From Neorhizobium galegae (lineage in GTDB: Bacteria; Pseudomonadota; Alphaproteobacteria; Rhizobiales; Rhizobiaceae): a DNA stretch of 64,000 bases. A program made the position numbers and the translations under genes. Each line of letters starts with the position of its first letter. Within the stretch, counting starts at the first letter, position 1. The DNA lies in contig NZ_JAGIPG010000004.1 of the NCBI RefSeq assembly GCF_017877055.1, forward strand, positions 124,001 through 188,000, in the 5' to 3' direction. Shown piece by piece: positions 25,717 through 33,204 of the stretch. The notes beneath the pieces were generated by a model that was given only the letters and a program-made list of their open reading frames with translations, ran no database searches and was not told the origin of the DNA.

Positions 25717-26112
25717 TCCGGGCACTATTTCGAACGCTGACGGATAGGGCCAAAAGTAGCCTGGTTGGGCAGAGTGCTCGAGCATCAAGCGGAACCGCGC
25801 GATTCCGCAAGTGCGGCAGTTGATGGGAACGGAACCCATGACCACGTGAACGCACTTCGGGCCAAGAGCGCCCTTAGGATCGCGCCCTGATGATGCAGAG
25901 GCGTCATGCGGAAATAATGTCCACGTCCGAGGCCGAGTTGAGGCGCAGCTGCTGCGGTTCTTGGACACCGAAAATGCGCGTGACGTCAAACATTGCTGGC
26001 TGGTCCGACGGAGCCCCTCGCCATTATGCTTGAGGTATCGGATACAGGGGGCATGGGCTGGCGGACACTCGCAGACGGCTCTTCGCCGCCTGCCAGGTTT
26101 TCGCATCAGGTT
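25717..26112. other. About 400 bp without a supported gene
   Basis: Intergenic stretch between the DUF1488 promoter and the 3' end of the secreted hydrolase. Open frames run through it on both strands but lack ribosome-binding sites or family features. No terminator with a T-tract is visible. Confidence 0.5.
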
Positions 26113-26889
26113 TCACTGGGCGGCTTGCTTCGTGTTCCTTGCAGCCTCGTCGATGACGTCAGCGATAACGCCCGGCTGTGTGAAGAACAGCGCATGGCTG
26201 GCGTCGACCTCGGTCACTTTCGCGCCGATACGCTTGGCCATGTCCTGGAGCATCCGCTGGTCGAAGGCCTTGTCCTGACGAGCGATGACGGCCCAGCTCC
26301 GCTTGGTGCGCCATGCAGCATTCTCGAGCTTGATGCCGAACGACGACAGATTGATCGGCACCTGGGAGTTTTCCAGGAAGGCGGCATCTTCGTCGGTCGT
26401 ATCGGCGGCAAAGCCCGCCTTGAATGTGCCAGCTTTCAGGATGCCGAAACCATCAGCCGTCGGTTCGATCACGAACTCCGGCGGCGTCGTGTAGCCTTCA
26501 TATTGCTGCGCGGTTGTTTCGCCAGCATCGGGCGAAAGTGCGGAGACATAGACCAAGCCTGTGACCTTGGGGTCAACGCCGGCCTCGGTGATCATGACGC
26601 CGCCCCAGGAGTGACCGACAAGAATGGTCGGGCCGTCCTGGCGTTCGATCGCTCGCTTGGTGGCGGCAACATCGTCGGCGAGCGAGGTTAGAGGGTTCTG
26701 CACGATCGTGACCTTGTATCCACGCTGCGTGAGATTGTCGTAGACGCCGCGCCAGCCGGATCCGTCGGCAAACGCGCCGTGGACGAGAACGACATTCTTG
26801 ACGACCTGGTTGTCAGGGATCTTTTCAGCGGAGTGGGTACCGGTGGCGATGCCGATTGCTGCGGTGGCGGCGATGATGCTGGTGTTCAT
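26113..26889 (-). CDS. Exported alpha/beta hydrolase (esterase-like)
   Basis: 258 aa. The N-terminus (MNTSIIAATAAIGIATGTHS) is a likely signal peptide or membrane anchor. The alpha/beta-hydrolase core follows: VVLVHGAFADGSGWRG, ILVGHSWGGVMI (Ser nucleophile), and a C-terminal DASHALFF His. This HGAFADG group contains salicylate-esterase/MenH-like and plant-type methylesterase relatives. It is divergent from an OhrR-like MarR gene; the shared region carries repeated AT-rich operators, so it is probably the regulator's direct target. Confidence 0.85.
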   Translation of the reverse strand: MNTSIIAATAAIGIATGTHSAEKIPDNQVVKNVVLVHGAFADGSGWRGVYDNLTQRGYKVTIVQNPLTSLADDVAATKRAIERQDGPTILVGHSWGGVMITEAGVDPKVTGLVYVSALSPDAGETTAQQYEGYTTPPEFVIEPTADGFGILKAGTFKAGFAADTTDEDAAFLENSQVPINLSSFGIKLENAAWRTKRSWAVIARQDKAFDQRMLQDMAKRIGAKVTEVDASHALFFTQPGVIADVIDEAARNTKQAAQ

Positions 26890-26904
26890 TGTCTCTCTCC
26901 TTTT

Positions 26905-26985
26905 ATTATTGCAATAATTGTTATCGCAATAATCGTTGTGTAGCGGCCTCCTGGAGGACTGTCAATCATAATTGTTATCGCAATA
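26905..26985. promoter_or_regulatory. MarR operator region: palindrome and identical 18-bp repeats
   Basis: ATTATTGCAATAAT (26905-26918) is a perfect 14-bp palindrome. ATAATTGTTATCGCAATA occurs twice, identical, at 26914-26931 and 26968-26985, 54 bp apart. They sit between the divergent hydrolase and MarR genes, one near each promoter, as expected for a regulator controlling both. Confidence 0.7.
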
Positions 26986-27034
26986 TATCTTTTCGCGAAA
27001 ACGTTAGCTATAAATCGAGCGGAAGGAGACCCTC

Positions 27035-27505
27035 ATGACCGGACAGAAATCAAACGACCCCGTACCGCTCGACAACCAGATCTGCTACGCTATCTATTCG
27101 GCGGGTATGGCGATCCAGCGGCTTTACAAGCCCTGGCTTGACCAACTCGGCCTGACCTATCCGCAATACCTCGTGCTGAACGTGCTCTGGCAGGAGGACG
27201 AGCAGACAGTCGGGCATATCGGTGAAAAACTCGCCCTTGAATCGAGCACCTTGACGCCGTTGCTCAAGCGCCTGGAAAGCGCAGGGCTCCTTCGTCGGAC
27301 GCGCAATCCTGAGAATGAGCGTCAGGTGGTCATAGGGCTGACCGATGAGGGCCGCGCGCTCCGGTCGCGGGCCGGTTGCCTGGGCGATGCACTTCTGGAC
27401 AGCTCCGGGCACACGCCAGATCAACTTGGTGCGCTCAACCACGAGGTCAGACAATTGCGTGATGATATCTACGCAAAGCTGGGCAGCTGGTCTGCGCCTT
27501 CGTGA
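27035..27505 (+). CDS. MarR-family regulator, OhrR-like
   Basis: 156 aa. The N-terminal ICYAIYSAGMAIQRLYKP carries the reactive Cys of OhrR (usually LCFALYSA), followed by LGLTYPQYLVLNVLWQ and the winged HTH (LALESSTLTPLLKRLESAGL, RTRNPENERQVVIGLT). OhrR normally represses ohr, an organic-hydroperoxide reductase; here the divergent partner is an exported alpha/beta hydrolase instead. GGAGAC upstream serves as ribosome-binding site. Redox sensing is inferred from the conserved Cys; a C-terminal partner Cys is also present (RAGCLGDAL). Confidence 0.86.
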   Translation: MTGQKSNDPVPLDNQICYAIYSAGMAIQRLYKPWLDQLGLTYPQYLVLNVLWQEDEQTVGHIGEKLALESSTLTPLLKRLESAGLLRRTRNPENERQVVIGLTDEGRALRSRAGCLGDALLDSSGHTPDQLGALNHEVRQLRDDIYAKLGSWSAPS

Positions 27506-27552
27506 GGCGATGTCCAGGGCTTGGGCTCGGGTTCGATCATGCGGCGGATTGA

Positions 27553-29943
27553 TCATGGGAACAGCAAGGCCTCGTGCGACGGAGTTCGCTTTCCAGCCGT
27601 CAGAGCGATGACAGAATAGGCGATGGCATTCCGGTCGATCCGAAAATGCTTATAGAGATCGCCGATCGTACCGGTTTGCCCGAAATGCTCGACGCCATGC
27701 GGGATCGTACGGTGGCCCGCCACCGCGCCGAGCCAGGAGAGTGTCGCCGGATGGCCATCGATGACGGTGACCATGGCGCAGTGACCGGGCAGCGGATCGA
27801 ACAGCCGCTCGACATGGCTTCGTGCTTTCGTATTGCCACGAGCGCGCTCTCGCTGCGCAGCCGTCCAGCCGGCATTGAGCCTGTCGGCCGAAGTGACGGC
27901 AAGGACTCCGATATCCCGGCGGTATTCTCCGAGCATGCCGGCCGCCGCAATCGCCTCATCGGCCAACGCACCCTGATAGGCGATGACCACGGAGCAGTTT
28001 GGCCCTGGCTTCCTGAGCCAGTAGGCACCGTCGATCGCACCCTGCCGGAAATCGCCATCGACGCGTTTCAATGGCTGTTCCAGCGGCTTGGTCGTCAGCC
28101 GCAGATAGACCGAGCCGCCGGTCTCATCGCGCAGCCATGTACGTTCGTCTGAATCGCCGTCCCCGTTGCGTTGCATGTAGTCGAAGGCCCATTCCATGAT
28201 AACCGCGAGTTCATCGGCGAAGGCGGGTTCGAATGCGGCGAGCCCGTCCTGGCTCATCCCGATCAGCGGCGTGCCGATCGATTGGTGCGCCCCGCCCTCG
28301 GGTGCCAAAGTCACGCCCGAGGGCGTGCCGACGATCATGAAACGGGCGTCCTGATAGCAGGCATAGTTCAGGGCATCGAGGCCGCGGCAGACGAAAGGGT
28401 CGTAGACCGTGCCAATGGGGATCAGGCGCTTGCCGAACAGCGAATGGCTTAGCCCCGCAGCACCCAGCAGCAGAAAGAGGTTCATCTCGGCAATGCCGAG
28501 CTCGACGTGCTGCCCCTCCGGGGTGAATTCCCATTTCGCCGTCGAGGCGATGCGGTGCTCGATGAAAGCATCGGCCATCGGCTTGCGGGCAAAGAGCTTG
28601 CGACGATTGACCCACGCGCCAAGGCTGGTCGTCCCGGTGACGTCGGGCGACGTGGTCATGATCCGTTCGGCAAGACTGGACTTGCCCTTGGCAAGATCGT
28701 CGAGAATTTTGCCGAAGGCGTGTTGGGTCGAAATCTCCCTATTGGCGTCGAACGCGATCCGCGGCACCTCCAGCCGGTTGTCGGAATAGCGGCGCGCGCC
28801 CTCCGCGAAAAATGGCACGGACGGGAGGAACGCTTTGAGCGCGGCAGGGTCCGCCACGCCGGCCAAGGGCTCCCATTCCTCTCCCCGCGCGATGCCCATA
28901 TGCACCTGCCACTCGGCGAACTGGGTCGTGGTCATCAGCCCGCCGTGATTGTCCTTGTGGCCGGCGATCGGCGTGCTCCAGCCCTTGATCGTATAGGCGA
29001 GGAAACAGGTCGGCCGGTCGTGGTCGATGGCAGCGAAGACCTCGGCCATCGTCACCACGCAATTGCCGCCAAGGTTTTCCATCAGCGCGGCAAGTTCGGC
29101 GTCGCTGCGGCGTTCGATGAGTGCCGAGACATCACCCTGGTCGCCGAGATCGTCCATCAACCGCCTACGCCAGACCGCGCCGCCCATGAAGGTAAGCGCG
29201 GAATACTCCTGGTTGGAGCAGCGATCGATCCATTCGCGGAGCTTGGCCCCGCCCGGCTCTTCGAATGCGGCTCGTTGCAGCACGCCATATTTGGCCCGCA
29301 CGACGTCCCAGCCGAAGGCCTCGAAAATCTTCTCGACGCGTTCGAACAGGCCTTCACGAACGATGCCGTCGAGCGATTGCCTGTTGTAGTCGATGATCCA
29401 CCAGCAGTTCCTCAGGTCGTTCTTCCAGCCCTCCTGCAGCACTTCGTAAACATTGCCTTCGTCGAGTTCCGCATCGCCGACCAACGCGACCATGCGACCG
29501 ACCCTGCCCTGCCCCCAGGCTTTGGCGCGGACAAAATCCTGCACGATCGAGGCGAGCGCGGTGATGGCCACGCCGAGGCCGACCGACCCTGTGGAGAAAT
29601 CGACGTCATCGACATCCTTGGTCCGGCTCGGATAGCTCTGCACTCCACCAAACCCGCGAAAATTCTCCATCGTCTCCCGCGTCTGTCGGCCCATCAGATA
29701 CTGAATCGCATGGAATACCGGCGAGGCATGCGGCTTTACGGCGACACGATCCTCCGGTCGCAGTGCCGAGAAATAAAGCGCCGTCATGATCGAGACCATG
29801 GAGGCGGAGCTCGCTTGATGTCCCCCGGTCTTGATGCCGTCGACCTTCGGTCGAATGTGGTTGGCATGGTGGATCATCCAGTGGGAGAGCCACAGCAGGC
29901 GCTGTTCGATTGTCTTGAGATGCCGCGTGTCGATCATGGCCAT
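27553..29943 (-). CDS. Pyruvate-dehydrogenase-E1-like (AceE-type) transketolase family enzyme
   Basis: 796-aa thiamine-diphosphate enzyme, shorter than AceE (about 890 aa) but with the same fused alpha-beta layout. Visible: GGHQASSASMVSIMTALYFS, ThDP motif GDAELDEG (156-163) ending at Asn about 30 residues on (IIDYNRQ), YTIKGWSTPIAGHKDNHGGL, the pyrimidine-domain Glu in HVELGIAEMNLF, and APEGGAHQSIGTPLIG. It follows acdS by 48 nt in the same direction. ACC deaminase yields 2-oxobutanoate, so oxidative decarboxylation of that 2-oxoacid is an attractive role. E2 and E3 subunits would have to come from elsewhere; none is in the window. Confidence 0.85.
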   Translation of the reverse strand: MAMIDTRHLKTIEQRLLWLSHWMIHHANHIRPKVDGIKTGGHQASSASMVSIMTALYFSALRPEDRVAVKPHASPVFHAIQYLMGRQTRETMENFRGFGGVQSYPSRTKDVDDVDFSTGSVGLGVAITALASIVQDFVRAKAWGQGRVGRMVALVGDAELDEGNVYEVLQEGWKNDLRNCWWIIDYNRQSLDGIVREGLFERVEKIFEAFGWDVVRAKYGVLQRAAFEEPGGAKLREWIDRCSNQEYSALTFMGGAVWRRRLMDDLGDQGDVSALIERRSDAELAALMENLGGNCVVTMAEVFAAIDHDRPTCFLAYTIKGWSTPIAGHKDNHGGLMTTTQFAEWQVHMGIARGEEWEPLAGVADPAALKAFLPSVPFFAEGARRYSDNRLEVPRIAFDANREISTQHAFGKILDDLAKGKSSLAERIMTTSPDVTGTTSLGAWVNRRKLFARKPMADAFIEHRIASTAKWEFTPEGQHVELGIAEMNLFLLLGAAGLSHSLFGKRLIPIGTVYDPFVCRGLDALNYACYQDARFMIVGTPSGVTLAPEGGAHQSIGTPLIGMSQDGLAAFEPAFADELAVIMEWAFDYMQRNGDGDSDERTWLRDETGGSVYLRLTTKPLEQPLKRVDGDFRQGAIDGAYWLRKPGPNCSVVIAYQGALADEAIAAAGMLGEYRRDIGVLAVTSADRLNAGWTAAQRERARGNTKARSHVERLFDPLPGHCAMVTVIDGHPATLSWLGAVAGHRTIPHGVEHFGQTGTIGDLYKHFRIDRNAIAYSVIALTAGKRTPSHEALLFP

Positions 29944-29991
29944 GTTCCGCGAGAGAAGGGCGAAAGTTGACGTCGGTTCGGCCTGCGGAAA

Positions 29992-31011
29992 TCAGCCGTC
30001 CTTATAGTAATAGCTGTAGCCATTGAGCGCCGGCGCGCCGCCGAGATGGGCGTAGAGAACCCGCGAACCCTCGGGAAAGAAGCCCTTGCGTGCGAGATCG
30101 ATCATGCCCTGCATGGATTTGCCCTCGTAGACGGGGTCGGTGATCATCGCCTCGGTACGTGCGGCAAGCCGGATCGCCTCGTTGGTCTCCTCCGAGGGGA
30201 CGCCATAGGCGGGATAGGCATAATCGGGGTTGATGACGATCTCGTCCTCCCGGACCGCTCGGCCGAGGCCGACGAGGTCTGCGGTGGCGTCCACGATGCC
30301 ACGCACCTGCGCCCGGGTCTGGTCGAGCGTGCCCGACGCGTCGATGCCGATCACGCGGTCAGCCCGGTCCTGCGCAGCAAAGCCGACGATCATCCCGCCT
30401 TGGGTCGATCCGGTGACGACGCAGACCACGATATAGTCGAAAGCGAAGCCAAGTTCCTTCTCTTGGGCCGCGACCTCCTCGGCAAAGCCGACATAGCCGA
30501 GCGCGCCGAACTTGTGCACAGATGCGCCCGCTGGGATCGGATAAGGCTTGCCGCCGGCATCCTTCACCGACTGGATCGCGTCTTCCCAACTCTGGCGGAT
30601 TCCGATGTCGAAACCGTCATCGACCAGCCGGCTGTCGGCGCCCATCAGCCGGGTCATCAGGATATTGCCGACGCGGTCATAGACCGCATCGTAATGAGGC
30701 ACCCATTTCTCCTGGATGACGACGCATTTCATGCCGATCTTCGCCGCCGTCGCGGCCACCATGCGGGTATGGTTCGATTGAACGCCGCCAATCGACACCA
30801 GCGTGTCGGCGCCGGACGCGATCGCGTCGGGCACAATATACTCGAGCTTGCGAAGCTTGTTGCCGCCCATGGCCAGACCGGAATTGCAGTCGTCTCGCTT
30901 GGCGTAGATCTGGACCCTGCCGCCCAGCGCTTCTGTCAGCCGCGGCAAATGCTCGATCGGCGTTGGGCCGAACGTAAGGGGATAGCGTTCGAACTTTTCG
31001 AGCAGTGACAT
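29992..31011 (-). CDS. acdS: 1-aminocyclopropane-1-carboxylate (ACC) deaminase
   Basis: 339-aa fold-type II PLP enzyme that converts ACC, the plant ethylene precursor, to 2-oxobutanoate and ammonia. GGNKLRKLEY contains the PLP Lys (Lys52), and VQSNHTR the conserved Ser79. Residues separating true AcdS from D-cysteine desulfhydrase are present: Tyr295 and Glu296 (DPVYEGK) and Leu323 (YAHLGG). Divergent acdR-type regulator 140 bp away, as in rhizobial acdS loci. In plant-associated bacteria it lowers root ethylene and promotes nodulation or root growth. An E1-like gene follows in the operon. Confidence 0.96.
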   Translation of the reverse strand: MSLLEKFERYPLTFGPTPIEHLPRLTEALGGRVQIYAKRDDCNSGLAMGGNKLRKLEYIVPDAIASGADTLVSIGGVQSNHTRMVAATAAKIGMKCVVIQEKWVPHYDAVYDRVGNILMTRLMGADSRLVDDGFDIGIRQSWEDAIQSVKDAGGKPYPIPAGASVHKFGALGYVGFAEEVAAQEKELGFAFDYIVVCVVTGSTQGGMIVGFAAQDRADRVIGIDASGTLDQTRAQVRGIVDATADLVGLGRAVREDEIVINPDYAYPAYGVPSEETNEAIRLAARTEAMITDPVYEGKSMQGMIDLARKGFFPEGSRVLYAHLGGAPALNGYSYYYKDG

Positions 31012-31074
31012 CGATCAGGGCCTCCGTGTTTTTCTGGTCGAAGGCTAGCGGAAATGATATGAAAGGTGTTCTCT

Positions 31075-31092
31075 AAATTCGTTGATGAATTT
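31075..31092. promoter_or_regulatory. Inverted repeat in the acdS-acdR intergenic region
   Basis: AAATTC-GTTGAT-GAATTT is a perfect 6-bp inverted repeat with a 6-bp spacer, midway between the divergent acdS and acdR starts. Its AT-rich symmetry fits an Lrp-type (AcdR) binding site. No sigma54/NifA-type promoter elements were found, unlike some mesorhizobial acdS genes. Confidence 0.45.
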
Positions 31093-31151
31093 CCCAATAC
31101 AGGCTATTGTTTTGGCATAAAGTTCGATTTCTTTTGGAAACTATTACATAA

Positions 31152-31628
31152 ATGAAAGATTCTTCCGTCGAGGATTTTGATCGGATTGACTTGAAGATCC
31201 TGCGTGCCCTGCAATCCGAGGGCCGGCTCAGCAACGCGGACCTTGCCGAGCGTGTGAATGTTAGCGCTGCGACCTGTCACAGACGGACCCAGAGGCTGTT
31301 CGAGGAGGGCTACATCACTGGCGTACGGGCGGAGGTGGCGCCCGCTGCCGTTGGCCTCGGCGCGCTGGTGATGGTCGGCGTGGTGCTCGACCGCTCGACG
31401 CCGGAGAGTTTCGGTGCCTTCGAAGGCGCCGTCCTGGAACTGAAGGAAGTGCTCGACTGCAACTTGGTCGCCGGCGACTTCGACTACCTCCTGAAGATCC
31501 GCGTGCGCGATATGGCCGACTTCAACAAGCTGCACGGCCAGAAGCTGATCGCCCTGCCGGGCGTGCGCCAGACACGGACCTTCTTCGTGATGAAGGAGGT
31601 GAAGGAAAACGCGAGGCTACCGTTCTAG
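31152..31628 (+). CDS. acdR: Lrp-family regulator of ACC deaminase
   Basis: 158-aa Lrp/AsnC protein: HTH with DRIDLKILRALQSEGRLSNA and SAATCHRRTQRLFEEGYI, then a RAM effector domain (NLVAGDFDYLLKIRVRDMAD). It is divergent from acdS across 140 bp, the classical acdR position. AcdR proteins activate acdS in response to ACC. It shares family and layout with the Lrp regulator at 5917 but the two are clearly different proteins. Confidence 0.92.
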   Translation: MKDSSVEDFDRIDLKILRALQSEGRLSNADLAERVNVSAATCHRRTQRLFEEGYITGVRAEVAPAAVGLGALVMVGVVLDRSTPESFGAFEGAVLELKEVLDCNLVAGDFDYLLKIRVRDMADFNKLHGQKLIALPGVRQTRTFFVMKEVKENARLPF

Positions 31629-31659
31629 TGCTTGGGAAGGCTCCGCCTCCGCGGTGTTA

Positions 31660-32751
31660 CTATCTGCTCCCTTGCAGATCTTGCAGTTCGTGCTCCAGCA
31701 CCCGGGTGCGGATCATGTTTGATGCCGCATCAGCAATTGTCGTCATCGCTTCGCGTTCGGCACCGCTCAGCGTTCGCGGCACCACATCAATGACGCATAT
31801 GGAGCCGAGGATGAAGCCGAGCGGATCGCGAACGGGAGCACCGGCGTAGAAGCGAAACCCATAGGGCTCAGACAGCGTGGGGTTCTCAGCAAGACTTCCA
31901 CGTTTCGAGAGATCCTCGAGCACGGTGAACTCGTTGGCGATAAGTGTCTCGTTGCAGAATGCCCAATCCCGCGGCGTCGAAACGCCGTCAAAACCCACGC
32001 GGGATTTGAACCACTGCTCGGTTTCCGTGATCAGCGTGAACATCGCAATCGGCGCGTTGGTCGCGTGCGCGGCCAACCGAACCAGCCGATCGAAGCCAAG
32101 CTCCGGCTCCGAGCCAACCAGAGCCGACTGCGTGACCGCTCTCAGCCGCGCATCTTCATTCCACGGCGTGCGAAAAGACGTGGGCTGAGTCGCACCACGC
32201 CCATCTTCAAGTAAAAATTCGACGATTGCTGTAGCACTCGCCGGGACATCTGACTGCATCTTCGTCCGAACACCATTCGCGCCGACCTTGACAGGTTCGG
32301 CTGCATTTCGGGTGGCCGAATTGATAACAATCGTCTTGCTAAATCGAACGTCTCTTTCCAGCGAGGACAGCAACTTCTTGCGGTCGTCTTGATCAGCGCT
32401 TTCGACGATGACGAGCATTGGCGGGATGGTTGCAAGCCAAGCCCGGATCGTTTCCATGTCTTCAGACACATCGACCAGCAGCCCCAATGCCGGAAGACCG
32501 ACCTGACGCCACTGATCCGCCCGACCCTCACCGGCAAAGATTATCGCGTGAGCCCGGACGACTGGCTCTTCGTGAACTGGATTCTCAATCAGGTCCAGCA
32601 CCGCCTGGCGTGGAATTCTCCGGTGTCCGCCGGGGGTTTTCCAGGAGGGCAACTGGCCATTTTCGACCCACAGCTGCGCGGTCCGGGTTGACACTCCCAG
32701 CAATTCAGCGGCTTTGGCTGTCGTCAAAACATCTTTCACGGTGTCGTCCAC
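31660..32751 (-). CDS. HTH-receiver-like-GAF regulatory protein
   Basis: About 363 aa. Residues 5-55 hold an excisionase/MerR-type HTH (TTAKAAELLGVSTRTAQLWV, then SWKTPGGHRRI). Residues 65-170 look like a receiver-type alpha/beta domain (DVSEDMETIRAWL, MLVIVESAD). Residues 205-350 are a GAF domain with DWAFCNETLIA, RFYAGAPVRDP and LGSICVIDVVPR, the form found in light/redox GAFs of signalling proteins. The start is uncertain: no ATG is near, and GTG 32751 lies only 14 nt after TATATC (32770-32765), which has TTGCAA 16 nt upstream, suggesting a near-leaderless transcript. GTG 32739 is the alternative. Confidence 0.75.
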   Translation of the reverse strand: MDDTVKDVLTTAKAAELLGVSTRTAQLWVENGQLPSWKTPGGHRRIPRQAVLDLIENPVHEEPVVRAHAIIFAGEGRADQWRQVGLPALGLLVDVSEDMETIRAWLATIPPMLVIVESADQDDRKKLLSSLERDVRFSKTIVINSATRNAAEPVKVGANGVRTKMQSDVPASATAIVEFLLEDGRGATQPTSFRTPWNEDARLRAVTQSALVGSEPELGFDRLVRLAAHATNAPIAMFTLITETEQWFKSRVGFDGVSTPRDWAFCNETLIANEFTVLEDLSKRGSLAENPTLSEPYGFRFYAGAPVRDPLGFILGSICVIDVVPRTLSGAEREAMTTIADAASNMIRTRVLEHELQDLQGSR

Positions 32752-32930
32752 TTCTGTAGACGATGATATAGTAAAAAATGATAAATTTGCAAGAAATGGC
32801 AATTGCTTACGGTGCTTGTCAAACAGAGTTGACCGTCGGATAGACCGTGTCAAATCGGCTCCTTTGGCCGGAGACGGAGAGCATCCGGCTCGCAGCCTTC
32901 GCATAAAGCCTGGATAGCATCGCCGCTGGC

Positions 32931-33176
32931 TCATGACCGGGCGCGCGTCACATCGGCTAGGAAGTCGGCGAGCAGGCAATTGATGAGTTCCGGCGCTTCC
33001 CAAAACGGCGAATGCGATACGTTTAGGATACGGAAGCAAGTATCCTGCCACAGACTGGCGTAGGCGACGCTGTCGACGTAGTCCAAGTTGATGATCTGGT
33101 CGGTGTAGGTTCGTTCCGGGTCGGTCGCAGGTTGGAGCGATGTGGCGGAGCCTTCTCCGCCACAGGTGAACAGTTC
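32931..33176 (-). pseudogene. C-terminal fragment of an alpha/beta hydrolase
   Basis: The minus frame reads ELFTCGGEGSATSLQPATDP, continues ERTYTDQIINLDYVDS, and ends with HSPFWEAPELINCLLADFL and a TGA. SHSPFWEAPE..N.LLADFL is the typical C-terminal His-containing end of alpha/beta hydrolases. Upstream, an in-frame stop at 33177-33179 and then the GMC gene replace the N-terminal two-thirds, so this is a truncated relic. A 9-bp hairpin (TGTGGCGGA/TCCGCCACA, 33141-33164) lies inside it and may serve the upstream GMC gene as a terminator. Confidence 0.65.
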
Positions 33177-33204
33177 TCAATGGTGGATTGCCTGGCCCGG
33201 GCGG

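Noticed and set aside
28507..29970. 487-codon plus-strand ORF
   Set aside because: Antisense shadow of the AceE-like gene, which has ThDP and transketolase motifs throughout.
31100..31151. Sigma54/NifA-type promoter near acdR/acdS
   Set aside because: TTGGCATAAAGTTCGA lacks the required GC of the -12 element at correct spacing, and no TGT-N10-ACA activator site is seen.
32752..33180. N-terminal extension of the GAF regulator ORF to 33180
   Set aside because: This part is antisense or out of frame to the hydrolase relic and promoter region and has no domain; the HTH begins right after the GTG codons.
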